Of a stretch of 64,000 bases of DNA, positions 40,661-51,206 are shown piece after piece; positions within the stretch are counted from its first letter, which is position 1, and the number at the start of each line of letters is the position of its first letter. The translations under genes were made by a program, and so were the position numbers. Origin of the DNA: Pirellulales bacterium (lineage in GTDB: Bacteria; Planctomycetota; Planctomycetia; Pirellulales; Thermoguttaceae); NCBI GenBank assembly GCA_020846145.1, contig JADLEL010000124.1, forward strand, positions 1 through 64,000. The letters are read 5' to 3'. The notes beneath the pieces are model-generated. The model did not search any database and was not told the origin of the DNA. It saw only the letters and a program-made list of their open reading frames with translations.

Positions 40661-42415
40661 CTAATGATTGTCGCCGGTTTTCGCCCGCCAATCGACCAGG
40701 TGGAGTTCGACGCTTTGGCGGCCTTTGAAGGTGTTGATGACGGGGCGGAAGGCGATGTCGATGGGGCCGTCGAGCGCGATCAGGTCGTCGATCCACTCGC
40801 CGCCGCCGAAGGCCACGGCCCGGAGGGTTACGCCGTATTGCGAGAGTTTCAGGGAGAGATGACTGCCGCCGCCGCCGATGGCCCGGGGTGGCTCGGCCAG
40901 CGCGACGTCGTTCGTGCAGAGCAGCGGGCGGGAATTCGACTGGCCGAAGGGCGCCAGCCGCTCGATTTGTTGGACGGCGTGGAGCGTGAAGGCGGAGAGG
41001 GGGAATTCGGCGTCGATCGCCAATTCGCCTTCGCGGGGCGCGTTGCCCAGTTCGGCGGCGACGGCCTCGCAAAACGCGCCGCGAAAGCCGGCAAGCTGGC
41101 GCTCTTCGATCTTCAGTCCGGCGGCGGCGGCATGTCCGCCGTGCGAGAGCAGGAACTCGTCGCAGGCCTCGAGGGCGGCGTGAAGGTTGAAGCCCGGCAC
41201 GCTGCGGGCGGAGCCGATTCCCGGCCGAATGCCCAATTGATCCCAGGAGATGAGCACCACCGGCCGATGGAACTTCTCGGCCAGTCGGCCGGCGACGATG
41301 CCGATCACGCCGGGATGCCAGCCGCGCTCGGCCAGGACCAGAGCCGGCTCGGCGTCCAAATCGAACTGCTCCTTGGCTTGTTTCAAGGCGGCGAGTTGGA
41401 TGCTCCGCTCCAAGGTCTGCCGCGATTCGTTGAGTTGGTTGATGTATTGGGCCAACTCCGCCGCGCGGTCGGGCTTGTCGGTAACGAGCAATTCGACCGC
41501 CAGTTGCGCTTGCCCCAAGCGGCCGGCGGCGTTCAATCGCGGACCGAGGGCGAAGGCGATGTCGTCGCTGGCCAGTTGCTTCTTGCCATCCAGTTTGGCC
41601 AGATTGATGAGCGCCGCCAGGCCGAGGGTGGGCATCCGCGCGAGGCTCAACATGCCGTGCCGCACGAGGACGCGGTTTTCGTCGATCAAGGGGACCATGT
41701 CGGCCACCGTGCCCAAGGCGGCCATGCCTACCGCTTGCACTAAAAACTCTTTCATGCGGTCGCCGACGCGCTTCGCGCCGCTGGCTTGCCGGCAGATCGC
41801 CCAGGCGAGTTTGAACGCCACGCCGGAGCCGCTCAAGCCGCCGAAGGGATACCCGCCGCCGGGGAGTCGGGGATGGACGATGGCCGCGGCATCGGGCAGT
41901 TCGGGGCCGAATTCGTGATGGTCGGTGACGATCGTTTCCATGCCCAACTCGCGGGCGAGCGCGGTCTCGGCCTTGCTACCGATCCCGCAATCGACGGAGA
42001 TCAACAGGCCGAATTTTTCCGCCGCCTTCGCGCGGATCGCCTCGGAGTTCAATCCGTAGCCTTCTTCGACGCGGTGCGGAATGTAATAGCTCGCTTCGGC
42101 GCCCAGGAGCTTCAAGCATTGCCAGAGCAGCGCCGCGCCGGTGACTCCATCGACATCGTAATCGCCATAGACGCAAATCCGCTTGCGGTCGCGGATCGCC
42201 GCGTGGACGATTTCGGCGGCCTTCGCGCAGCCGGGGAGGAGTTCGGGATCGCGGAGATCGGAGAGTTTCGGATCGAGAAAGCCCTTGGCCGCCGCCGGCT
42301 CGGCCACGCCGCGGCAGAGCAGCAACTGCGCCACCACCGGCGGAATTCCGGCCGCCCGCTCCAGGGCCGTGATCCGCTCGGCGTCGTGCGCGTGAATCCG
42401 CCAGCGCTTGGCCAT
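40661..42415 (-). CDS. recJ: Single-stranded-DNA-specific exonuclease RecJ
   Basis: A 5'-to-3' exonuclease of recombination and mismatch repair, 584 aa. DHH-family motifs are present: ICVYGDYDVDGVTGAALLW (motif I), LISVDCGIG (II), IVTDHHEFG (III), and GGHAAAAGLKIE of the DHHA1 domain. The C-terminal OB domain follows. Length is normal. It ends about 45 bp before... the palindrome-free intergenic DNA next to the VapB gene and begins directly after a (GGGGATA)-type inverted tract. The leader lacks a Shine-Dalgarno sequence. Confidence 0.94.
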   Translation of the reverse strand: MAKRWRIHAHDAERITALERAAGIPPVVAQLLLCRGVAEPAAAKGFLDPKLSDLRDPELLPGCAKAAEIVHAAIRDRKRICVYGDYDVDGVTGAALLWQCLKLLGAEASYYIPHRVEEGYGLNSEAIRAKAAEKFGLLISVDCGIGSKAETALARELGMETIVTDHHEFGPELPDAAAIVHPRLPGGGYPFGGLSGSGVAFKLAWAICRQASGAKRVGDRMKEFLVQAVGMAALGTVADMVPLIDENRVLVRHGMLSLARMPTLGLAALINLAKLDGKKQLASDDIAFALGPRLNAAGRLGQAQLAVELLVTDKPDRAAELAQYINQLNESRQTLERSIQLAALKQAKEQFDLDAEPALVLAERGWHPGVIGIVAGRLAEKFHRPVVLISWDQLGIRPGIGSARSVPGFNLHAALEACDEFLLSHGGHAAAAGLKIEERQLAGFRGAFCEAVAAELGNAPREGELAIDAEFPLSAFTLHAVQQIERLAPFGQSNSRPLLCTNDVALAEPPRAIGGGGSHLSLKLSQYGVTLRAVAFGGGEWIDDLIALDGPIDIAFRPVINTFKGRQSVELHLVDWRAKTGDNH

Positions 42416-42420
42416 GAGAG

Positions 42421-42557
42421 TAGGGGATAGGGATTAGGGGATGGGGGATAGGGGCGAGAATCGGGGGATAACGGGCAAGAGCAAGATGGTTATTTGCTCG
42501 AATGTCCCAAGATCGATCTGCCGTCCTATCCCCTAATCCCTATCCCCCATCCCCTAT
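42421..42557. repeat. Inverted GGGGATA/CCCCTAT tracts between recJ and rpmG
   Basis: TAGGGGATAGGGATTAGGGG (42421-42440) and continuing GGATGGGGGATAGGGG, with the reverse complement CCCTAATCCCTATCCCCCAT near 42531-42550. A large hairpin or paired G-quadruplex-type tracts; the same motif recurs at 6082-6112 and 21121-21176. Confidence 0.75.
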
Positions 42558-42558
42558 C

Positions 42559-42723
42559 TTACTTCTTCTTTTCGGTATGGTCGGTGTGTTTGCGGAGCCG
42601 GGGGCAGTATTTCTTGATATTCAACTTTTCGCCGCCGGGCTTGCGGCGCAAGGTGTAGTTGTAATCGCCGGTCTCTTTGCACACCAGAAAGACGACCTCC
42701 GCTTTTTTCTTGCTCTTCGCCAT
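42559..42723 (-). CDS. rpmG: 50S ribosomal protein L33
   Basis: A 54-aa basic protein translating as MAKSKKKAEVVFLVCKETGD then YNYTLRRKPGGEKLNIKKYC, the L33 pattern. Each of the two zinc knuckle pairs keeps only one Cys (C15, C40), so it is a zinc-independent-like form. Typical L33 length. It lies between recJ and a MITE on the minus strand. Confidence 0.93.
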   Translation of the reverse strand: MAKSKKKAEVVFLVCKETGDYNYTLRRKPGGEKLNIKKYCPRLRKHTDHTEKKK

Positions 42724-43163
42724 CGATTTTTACTCCAACGGTATGTTCAGGGATCGGGCCTCGCCAGGGCGAGGATTTTTGGTATCGGGAATTTCAAACC
42801 AATCATTGTATCAAAGCGATGAGTTTTTGGAAGCCGCTCGAGCCGGTTTTCCAGGAGAACTGCAAAGTCCCGACACGAAGGGGACAGGTCCATGTTTTCG
42901 GACGACCGTTTTCCGACAAAATGAGTCTTTTCGCCGAAAAATGGACTAGTCCCCGGACTTTGCAGTTCTCCTGGCCGGTTTTCCTCGCATATTCTACGTT
43001 TTATTCAACGATTTTCAGCCATTCGATGGGTTTATCCTCTCGATTAGTGGTTCGATAACGGTAAAAAGACAGGTTTTTGGGATGGAAATTGTACTGCCAT
43101 CCCTGGGGCGATAGTACAACTATCGCCCCAACATGAACATGTCAAATTGTTTGTGTCGGACCA
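42724..43163. other. Intergenic, MITE and palindrome only
   Basis: Apart from the family-1 MITE (42852-42973) and the hairpin TGGGGCGATAGT / ACTATCGCCCCA (43104-43130), no gene is seen. The rpmG promoter should lie at its left side but no convincing hexamer pair was found. Confidence 0.5.
42852..42973. mobile_element. Family-1 MITE, copy 2
   Basis: Terminal repeats CAGGAGAACTGCAAAGTC / GACTTTGCAGTTCTCCTG with a perfect direct repeat GCCGGTTTTC at 42842-42851 and 42974-42983. Body nearly identical to copies at 6524 and 43737. Confidence 0.85.
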
Positions 43164-43706
43164 CTAGTTTGGATCGAGAGTTGCTCGAGCGGGGCGTTTC
43201 CGATAGGCAATGATGATGCCGGCGACAACGAGGGCGAAGCCCCCCCCGGCGGCAATGCCCAGGAAAATCAGGTGCATATTACTTACTTCATGTAAACCCT
43301 CGAGATGCCGATCGATGCGCTCCTTGCGCGGATTGATGCCGACCTGCTTGAAATACATCCACGTTTCCCAGGTTTCCACGGGCGACATTTTCTGGAATTG
43401 CGCGCGAATTTGGTCGGGCGTCATCCGCGAGTAGGGATTGTCGTGACCGAATTTCAGCACGAAAACCCCCAGCACCGCCACGCTTGCCAAAATCACGATC
43501 CCGGTTAAAAGAAGGCCGTGGCCCATGCCCCAAACGGCGGGTTTTTTTTGATCGCCACTGGAGATTGCCACCGTTTCCAGCTTTTTCAGTTCCAACAGCC
43601 GCGGAATTTCCAACTTGAGACCGCACTCGCAGGAAATCGCCTCGCCCGCCTGGCGGATTTCGACGCGCGTTTTACGGCCGCAAGAACAGGGCACTAAATA
43701 CTGCAT
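43164..43706 (-). CDS. Small membrane protein with zinc-ribbon-like N-terminus
   Basis: A 180-aa protein. The N-terminal CSCGRKTRVEIRQAGEAISC then ECG supplies four Cys for a zinc ribbon. Two membrane helices follow (LLLTGIVILASVAVLGVFVL and FLGIAAGGGFALVVAGIIIA), separated by a soluble helix-rich loop (PYSRMTPDQIRAQFQKM). ATG 43706 is chosen because the upstream frame runs through a MITE inserted 30 bp before it. Function unknown; pattern common in Planctomycetes. Confidence 0.68.
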   Translation of the reverse strand: MQYLVPCSCGRKTRVEIRQAGEAISCECGLKLEIPRLLELKKLETVAISSGDQKKPAVWGMGHGLLLTGIVILASVAVLGVFVLKFGHDNPYSRMTPDQIRAQFQKMSPVETWETWMYFKQVGINPRKERIDRHLEGLHEVSNMHLIFLGIAAGGGFALVVAGIIIAYRKRPARATLDPN

Positions 43707-43736
43707 GGGCACGTGCGTTCCTCCATATTCCCAGTG

Positions 43737-43856
43737 CAGGAGAACTGCAAAGTCCCGACACGAAGGGGACAGGTCCATGTTTTCGGGCGACCGTTTTCCG
43801 ACAAAATGAGTCTTTTCGCCGAAAAATGGACCAGTCCCCGGACTTTGCAGTTCTCC
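43737..43856. mobile_element. Family-1 MITE, copy 3
   Basis: Same body and terminal repeats as copies 1 and 2. Perfect 12-bp direct repeat ATATTCCCAGTG at 43725-43736 and 43857-43868. It sits about 30 bp upstream of the membrane-protein start codon, so its insertion replaced the original promoter spacing. Confidence 0.88.
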
Positions 43857-43872
43857 ATATTCCCAGTGTACC

Positions 43873-44241
43873 CTATCGGAAAATTTTTGAGGAGGTTGGG
43901 GCAATTCTCGAACGTGATTCACGCATTTTTTCACGTTTGAAGTGATCGATTTGTGTATGAATGCGATCGCAGGCAATCAAGTTGTGTATATTGTGCAGAT
44001 TATCTATATTAACATTAAGATAGTTTTCAGCAATGAATTCTAACAGAAATTCAATAAAAAATGGTTGCCCGAGAATAAATTTCTGGACATTGGCCGGTAA
44101 TCGATTAAAATTATGTTTGCTCGACATTTTAGCGATGGCAGTCTGCGCATCTAGGCCTGTGGGCGTACGGGGCTTTCCGATTCGTCGCTTCGACGAATTC
44201 GCGGAAAGCGGTCCCGAATAAATCGCTGCTGCCGTCCGCAC
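43873..44241 (-). CDS. Doubtful AT-rich small ORF
   Basis: A 122-codon frame, AT-rich, with a hydrophobic centre (FILGQPFFIEFLLEFIAENY) and no family I recognise; possible starts at 44241 or 44127. There is no Shine-Dalgarno sequence and the C-terminal part runs into the MITE flank. It could be a gene fragment of foreign DNA. Low confidence. Confidence 0.25.
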   Translation of the reverse strand: MRTAAAIYSGPLSANSSKRRIGKPRTPTGLDAQTAIAKMSSKHNFNRLPANVQKFILGQPFFIEFLLEFIAENYLNVNIDNLHNIHNLIACDRIHTQIDHFKREKMRESRSRIAPTSSKIFR

Positions 44242-44322
44242 CTGAAGTCCCGAAAAGCGAGGACGGATTTGATAGACTGCGCGGTCATTGGCGCGACCTG
44301 GCTCCCCGGGAGAGTTTTAGCC

Positions 44323-44420
44323 CGCATTATTCATAAAAGCGATTTGTAGAAGCGGCATCTTGCCGCTTTTGCCTAAATGCGGCAGGATGCCGCATCTACA
44401 ATGTTTATGAATAATCCCGG
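44323..44420. repeat. Nested palindrome, copy A
   Basis: Outer arms ATTATTCATAAA / TTTATGAATAAT around GTAGAAGCGGCATCTTGCCG / GCGGCAGGATGCCGCATCTA. The same element recurs in the same orientation at 48415-48502. Between it and rpoD (44421-44843) I see no gene and no clear promoter. Confidence 0.8.
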
Positions 44421-44843
44421 TGAGTTTCATTGCCGACCGTTTGCGGTAAACGTCATGGCGCGTCGCACGCGGTGGGAAACCGAGCGCATGACGGCTGAAT
44501 CGAAATCCGATTTTTATCGATTTTCCCGAAACTTCGATACCGAAAAAACGCGAAGTTTTTCGGCTTGGAGGCATGGGAGGGAAATCGGCGGTCGCAACGA
44601 GCGCCGCGACGGGGGACTTTGGGTTGTTTGTCGCGTTGAAAACGCACGCACATTCTTTTCGCAGGCCGTAGTCTTTGCCAAATGGCAAATCCCCGGCGGC
44701 GGCGGCGAAAAAGGTGGTAGAATTGCGTGGTTTTCCGCCGAATCGCGCGGATTGTTTCGTGGAGTTTCCTCGTTGAGAGGAGAATTCCCCCGGCGTAGGG
44801 AAAACCGAAAAGGCACCCACTACCGACGACTCATGCGAGGAGT

Positions 44844-46421
<1,578 letters not shown>

Positions 46422-46447
46422 CGCTGAATGCTCATGCGATATAACTA

Positions 46448-46485
46448 GGGGATGGCAACTATTTGCCATCCCCGTTTGTTTTCTT
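46448..46485 (+). terminator. Rho-independent terminator of rpoD
   Basis: GGGGATGGCAA-CTAT-TTGCCATCCCC stem-loop followed by GTTTGTTTTCTT. An upstream ATG of the next gene (46452) lies inside the stem, which argues for the TTG start at 46515. Confidence 0.85.
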
Positions 46486-46514
46486 GCCATTCGATAAGTT
46501 CAAAGGAAGATGAT

Positions 46515-47291
46515 TTGATATACGAGGAACTCGACTTCAAAATCCCCGAGCAGTGCGCCGATTACGACGAATGCTCTGCTTTCGTCGCGACCGCGATCGA
46601 AGACATCATGAAGGAAGCGATCGATTCGGGTCGAAATAAAATCATTATCAACACGAATCTCAAGTTGGGGCTTCCGATGGAAAACATCAACAAGATTGCC
46701 GGCCCTTTTGTAGAGGCATGGGCGGTCGAAGCATTTCACAACGTACTTGAGGACAAGAATAACCGTTATTCCTTAATCAATGTCGAAGCGAAAGAACGGC
46801 TTTACATGGCGGATATCATTCTCCAGTTCAAGAAAGAACGCAAGAGAGAAATCGGCGTAACCGCCGAGGTGGACGTCAAAGCCACCGCCGAAGACATCGC
46901 CTCGAGCGGCAAGTCGCCAAATATAACGTCTTTTAAAAGAATACGAACGGCTTACGTCGAGGATCCCGATTACATTTTCATGATTCTTTCATTAAAGCAC
47001 AAAGTCTATTCCACGAAGAATGCGACGACCGAGTTGATGGACGGCATCATGGAAGTCGTCGCATATAACGCCTACGACCTCAAGTATTTGTCGGACTCGG
47101 ATTTGAGTTATAATCCCGCGTTAGGCAGCGGCCAACTTCAGGTCCGCGATATTCATTATGTGACGATCGCCAAGCGCACCACCTGGGAATTTTGCCGCTT
47201 GCTCGACCGCAAATTCATCCATTCGAAAAAAGGCTTTGAGGGATGGTTGCTTTTGGCCCGACAAAACGGCTGGATAAAAACGAATGAATAA
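46515..47291 (+). CDS. Type II restriction endonuclease, specificity unassigned
   Basis: A 258-aa protein partnered with a DNA methylase. The PD-(D/E)xK-type centre is visible as MADIILQF (D100) and AEVDVKATAED (D120, K122), a 20-residue spacing. I do not recognise the family member or target. The start is TTG 46515, preceded by AAAGGAAG at a proper distance; the longer ATG reading passes through the rpoD terminator. It overlaps the methylase by eight bases. AT-rich compared with rpoD, so likely acquired. Confidence 0.7.
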   Translation: MIYEELDFKIPEQCADYDECSAFVATAIEDIMKEAIDSGRNKIIINTNLKLGLPMENINKIAGPFVEAWAVEAFHNVLEDKNNRYSLINVEAKERLYMADIILQFKKERKREIGVTAEVDVKATAEDIASSGKSPNITSFKRIRTAYVEDPDYIFMILSLKHKVYSTKNATTELMDGIMEVVAYNAYDLKYLSDSDLSYNPALGSGQLQVRDIHYVTIAKRTTWEFCRLLDRKFIHSKKGFEGWLLLARQNGWIKTNE

Positions 47292-48210
47292 TATCGACGT
47301 CATCGTCGGCGACGCGCTCGTCGAACTGGGAAAAATCGACTCGGATTCCGTCGATTTGATCGTCGCCGACCCGCCCTACAATCTCGGCAAAGACTACGGC
47401 AATAACCACGACGTTCGCGGAGTTGACGAATATCTGGTTTTTTCCCGCAAATGGCTTCGAGAGGCGCATCGCATACTTCGTCCTACGGGAACGATCTATG
47501 TATTCATGGGATTCCGCTTCATCTCGCATCTCTACGACATATTGGATCGGGAACTCGGCATGTTCTTCAACAGTTGGATCGTTTGGCATTACACTCAGGG
47601 CATGGGCAAAACCAGAGGATTCAGTCCAAGACACGACGATATTCTTATGTTCACAAAATCCACGCGGTTTAAATTCTTTTTGGATAACGTACGCGTTCCT
47701 CAAAAATTTTACCGGGAGCGAAATAATATGCGGGGCGCCAATCCCGGAGACGTATGGACATTTTCTCACGTCCATTATTGTAATGAGAACCGACAAAACC
47801 ACCCCACCCAAAAGCCGGAAGGGTTAGTCGAACGAATGGTTCTCGCTTCCACGGATGAAAACGATCTCGTCGTCGATCCATTTGCCGGGAGCGGCACTAC
47901 GCTGCGCGTTTGCCAGCAAATTGCACGAAGAGCGATTGGGATCGAGATTAATCCGGAATATGCGGAGATGACAAGACGTCGCTTAAGCGTTGAATTTCTC
48001 GGCTTCGATAGCATCGACCCTCGAATGGAGCGCGTGCCATGCGATCTTAGGAATCCCGAAACCAGGCGCGAGTATTTGGAAAATCACAAGACGTGGTTTT
48101 TGACGCGGCATGAAAATGCGATCAATAATTTCGACGAGGCCGTGGAAACATCTTATGGCCGCCAAATCGGTACTTCCCAAGAACAACTTCGGTTTTTGGA
48201 GGATGAATGA
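47284..48210 (+). CDS. Beta-class DNA methyltransferase (probably N6-adenine)
   Basis: The methylase of the same system. ADPPYNLGKDYG (catalytic DPPY at residues 29-32) comes first, a target-recognition middle part (FNSWIVWHYTQGMGKTRGFS) next, then NHPTQKPEGLVERMVLAS and VDPFAGSGTTLRVC for SAM, the beta arrangement, similar in layout to YhdJ. DPPY suggests N6-adenine methylation. About 70 extra residues (RRRLSVEFLGFDSIDPR onward) extend the C-terminus. The two genes overlap and are co-translated. Confidence 0.85.
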   Translation: MNNIDVIVGDALVELGKIDSDSVDLIVADPPYNLGKDYGNNHDVRGVDEYLVFSRKWLREAHRILRPTGTIYVFMGFRFISHLYDILDRELGMFFNSWIVWHYTQGMGKTRGFSPRHDDILMFTKSTRFKFFLDNVRVPQKFYRERNNMRGANPGDVWTFSHVHYCNENRQNHPTQKPEGLVERMVLASTDENDLVVDPFAGSGTTLRVCQQIARRAIGIEINPEYAEMTRRRLSVEFLGFDSIDPRMERVPCDLRNPETRREYLENHKTWFLTRHENAINNFDEAVETSYGRQIGTSQEQLRFLEDE

Positions 48211-48547
48211 AACTCGCATTCCGGTAGTGGACAATGCTTTCAAGATTGACGGCAAACCCGCGAATTCGCCGCATCGGCCGATGTTGAAAGGATTGCCCAG
48301 GCCGGTCCTGCCCGCCGGGAAGCGCGCAGGCTCGATCCGCGCCGCGTTTTTTCCGTCGGTCGAGGCCGCGATGGAGTTTCCTCGAAGGCCAATTCCCGCT
48401 AAACCGCATTATTCATAAAAGCGATTCGTGGAAGCGGATCTTGCCGCTTTTGCCTAAAATGCGGCAGGATGCCGCATCTACGATGTTTAAGAATAATCCC
48501 GGCGATGGCATCGCGGTTTTTCCGCCGGGCTTGGCGAAGATTGCCTT
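48211..48547. other. Intergenic, palindrome copy B only
   Basis: Only the nested palindrome at 48415-48502 is recognised. No gene and no clear terminator for the converging transcripts. Confidence 0.5.
48415..48502. repeat. Nested palindrome, copy B
   Basis: Same orientation and sequence as 44323-44420 apart from small differences (e.g. GCGGATCTTG versus GCGGCATCTTG). The two copies bracket rpoD and the restriction system. Confidence 0.8.
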
Positions 48548-50956
48548 TCAGGCGCGCCGGCGGAATCGCACGAGGACGAAGCCGCCGAGGACGCCGGCCA
48601 GGCTTAAAAGCGCCAAAGCGCCGGGTTCGGGCACGGCGGTTTGGGCCGGTCCGCCGACCGTCAAGGCGTTGGCAACCAGCGCGGGGGCGGTCAAGACGGC
48701 GCCGCCGTGGACATTCACGTTTGCAGGCGGCACATTCAGCGCGCCCAGGAGGATCAGTTCGCCGCCGTTGACGGTGGTTTCGCCCGCGTAAGCGGCGCTT
48801 TGAGTAAGAATCAAATTCCCCGCGCCGCTTTTGATGAGGTTCCCGGTTCCGCCGACGATGCCGCTCAGCGTGAGGGTGGAACCGGTGGCGACATTCACCT
48901 CGGTGGGGGCATTCAGCACGATCGGCACGGCGATCTCGTGGCTGCCCGAGGCGACTTCGATCCGATTGGTTCCCAAATAGCCCGGCGAAAGCGAAAGCGT
49001 GGCGGCGCCGGCGATTTTATAATGGGCGGCACTATCGAAGAGCAGCTTACCCACGGTGGCGGCGCCATTCAGGGACACAACGGCTCCCGGATTGATGGAA
49101 TTCGTGAACCTGGCGGTAACGCCGGCCCCGTTGGGCGACCATTTTGCCGACCAATTGGCGTCTAGCGACCAGGCGCCGCCGTTGGCCTGATTCCAGGTGA
49201 AATCGGCCGGCGCGACGGTGAACCAATCGACCGTCCCCACGCTCGTGCCGGCGTAATACTGCAAGAAGGGAAACGCCTCCATGCCGATATCGTTGACGCT
49301 GAATGATTTGCCGTTCGTCAGCGAGGCGAAGGTCCGGCGGTTGGACGTATAGTTGCCGACGTCGGTCGAGGCGATGAATCCATTGGCGTCGAAAGTGAGT
49401 TTCAGCGTGATGGGGCCTCCGCCGTATCCGGCGAGCGTCGTCAGCACGTCTTGTTTGAATCCACCGCCGTGATCGGTGTTCAGGATGAGTTGGCCGTCGG
49501 ACTTCACTTGCAGGCCGAAGTGGTGCGTGCGGGTGTAGGGATCGTCGGTGAAGAACATGCCCAGGTAGCCGCCGCCGCCGACGCTTTTGATCCTGATCGT
49601 GGCGGTGATGGGCACGGATTTCGGATCGAAGGTCGAACCGCCGACGATCGACTTCACGCCGCCGCCGCTGGAAAACTGCGCTTCGGCGCCGGTGCCGGAA
49701 ATGACCACCGGGGGCGACGTGCCGTTCGTGGGATCGTATCGCCATCCGGACGGCGGTCCCGCGGAAGCGACGTTGAATTGTTCGTTGATCGCGGGCGCGG
49801 TGGGCTTGGGGGGTGAAATGCCCAGCGCCGGATCGATCACGTTATACACGGCGTTCGACGAGATCTGGTGTTGATTGACCGTAGTGTCCAAATAGTAGTC
49901 CCACGAGCCGGCGCCGGTGGCCGCCACGGCGTTTTTCACGTTGTCGGCGTAGGTTTGCCCGGAGATGCCGTAAAAGCAGCAGGAATCGTAGCGGTTGTTG
50001 AGTTGGATTTGCTTTCGGCCCGCGCCATAGCCGGAGAGCGCGTAGAGGTCCAGGTAACCGGCGCGATCGACGTACATCGCGGGCAAATCCTGCTCGGCGT
50101 CGTCGTTGTAGCCGTAGCCCTGGGCGGCGGCGTAGGCGTCGCGGACGGTCAAGGGGAGCGATCCCGCCACGGGCACGCTCAACTTGATTCGCGCGTCGAT
50201 GGCCGGCGCCAGGGTGGTCGTCCAGCCGCCGCCGGAGAGGCCGAACATCGAGATATCGGCGTAATTGGGCGTTTGCTGGACGAACTTGTTGATGCCCTGC
50301 ACCACCGGCTCCAAAAAGAACCGCAAGGAACTGCCGCCTTGTCCTTCCAGCGTGGAAACCATCGCGTTGTGGTTGCTCAGGGTGACCGTGCCCGACGGCA
50401 GATTGAACGTAGTTTGCGTGTTCCAGCCCATCAGCGGCATCTGCATTTGCAGGACGGTGAAGCCGTTTTTCAGCAAGTGGTCGGTGAGCGTGCCGGTGCC
50501 GAGGTTGAAGCGGCCGCTGAAGCCGACGTGGCCGTGATGGACGATGGCCAGGCGGTTGGCGTTGGCGGTATTGACGGGGCGCAAAAGGTACATCGAAGTG
50601 CTGTAGCCGAAGTCGATGTTCGCCTGCCACTTCTCGGCGGCGGCGATGTTCGCGACGTCCAGCGTTTTGAGGTCGGCCGGCAGCGTGCCGCCGCCCGAAT
50701 AGACGACCGTGCTGGTCGGCAGCTTGTTGACGGGCAAGCCCGCGCCGCCCCACAGGTAATTGACGGTGTTTTGCCGCACCGCGTCCGCTTCGGCCGCCGA
50801 ATGGACGTGGATTTCGGCGTTGGAATCCCATCCGGCCAAGAGCGGGGGCATGTCGTTATAGATGTCGAAGGCCAGCGCGGGGGCGAGGCAAAACGCCGCG
50901 GCCAGCGCCGCCAAGACGGCCGCGGAAAGCGGGAAACCGGCGTAGCGAGATTTCAT
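48548..50956 (-). CDS. Secreted alpha/beta hydrolase with PEP-CTERM
   Basis: An 802-aa exported protein. A signal peptide (VLAALAAAFCLAPALAFD) is followed by an alpha/beta-hydrolase domain: AIVHHGHVGFSGRFN and the nucleophile elbow MFGLSGGGWTTT with the catalytic Ser in GLSGGG. A laminin-G/LamG-like middle (KSVPITATIRIKSVGGGGYL) follows, then passenger beta-strand repeats (GNLILTQSAAYAGETTVNGG) and VPEPGALALLSLAGVLGGFV. Substrate unknown; an esterase or lyase of extracellular polysaccharide is possible. A XylR-type regulator is divergent in arrangement but on the same strand upstream, and could control it. Confidence 0.8.
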   Translation of the reverse strand: MKSRYAGFPLSAAVLAALAAAFCLAPALAFDIYNDMPPLLAGWDSNAEIHVHSAAEADAVRQNTVNYLWGGAGLPVNKLPTSTVVYSGGGTLPADLKTLDVANIAAAEKWQANIDFGYSTSMYLLRPVNTANANRLAIVHHGHVGFSGRFNLGTGTLTDHLLKNGFTVLQMQMPLMGWNTQTTFNLPSGTVTLSNHNAMVSTLEGQGGSSLRFFLEPVVQGINKFVQQTPNYADISMFGLSGGGWTTTLAPAIDARIKLSVPVAGSLPLTVRDAYAAAQGYGYNDDAEQDLPAMYVDRAGYLDLYALSGYGAGRKQIQLNNRYDSCCFYGISGQTYADNVKNAVAATGAGSWDYYLDTTVNQHQISSNAVYNVIDPALGISPPKPTAPAINEQFNVASAGPPSGWRYDPTNGTSPPVVISGTGAEAQFSSGGGVKSIVGGSTFDPKSVPITATIRIKSVGGGGYLGMFFTDDPYTRTHHFGLQVKSDGQLILNTDHGGGFKQDVLTTLAGYGGGPITLKLTFDANGFIASTDVGNYTSNRRTFASLTNGKSFSVNDIGMEAFPFLQYYAGTSVGTVDWFTVAPADFTWNQANGGAWSLDANWSAKWSPNGAGVTARFTNSINPGAVVSLNGAATVGKLLFDSAAHYKIAGAATLSLSPGYLGTNRIEVASGSHEIAVPIVLNAPTEVNVATGSTLTLSGIVGGTGNLIKSGAGNLILTQSAAYAGETTVNGGELILLGALNVPPANVNVHGGAVLTAPALVANALTVGGPAQTAVPEPGALALLSLAGVLGGFVLVRFRRRA

Positions 50957-50984
50957 AACGAGTCTCCGATCGGTAAAAAAATCG

Positions 50985-51188
50985 GTAAGCGTTCACGCCT
51001 CGGGCGGGGACTGGTCCATTTTTCGGCGTGGAATCGTATTTTGTGGACAAACGATAGGCCGAAAACATGGACCTGTCCCCTTCCCGCGGCGCAAGGGGGA
51101 CAGTCCCATTTTCGCGGCGATTATGCACTTTTACGGCACCATCATCTTTTGCGCCGCGGAAATCGGGACAGTCCCCGTGAACGGTTAC
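50985..51188. mobile_element. Family-2 MITE, complete copy
   Basis: 204 bp, terminal repeats GTAAGCGTTCAC / GTGAACGGTTAC, with an 8-bp direct repeat AAAAATCG on both sides (50977-50984 and 51189-51196). Orientation opposite to the copy at 52482-52686. It lies between the hydrolase and the regulator, 30 bp from the hydrolase start. Confidence 0.88.
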
Positions 51189-51206
51189 AAAAATCGAGTA
51201 GGGCGA

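Noticed and set aside
43738-43976. Extended N-terminus of the zinc-ribbon membrane protein
   Set aside because: It translates a MITE and its flank; the conserved protein starts at 43706.
46452-46514. ATG start for the restriction nuclease after rpoD
   Set aside because: It lies within the rpoD terminator stem; TTG 46515 has a proper ribosome site.
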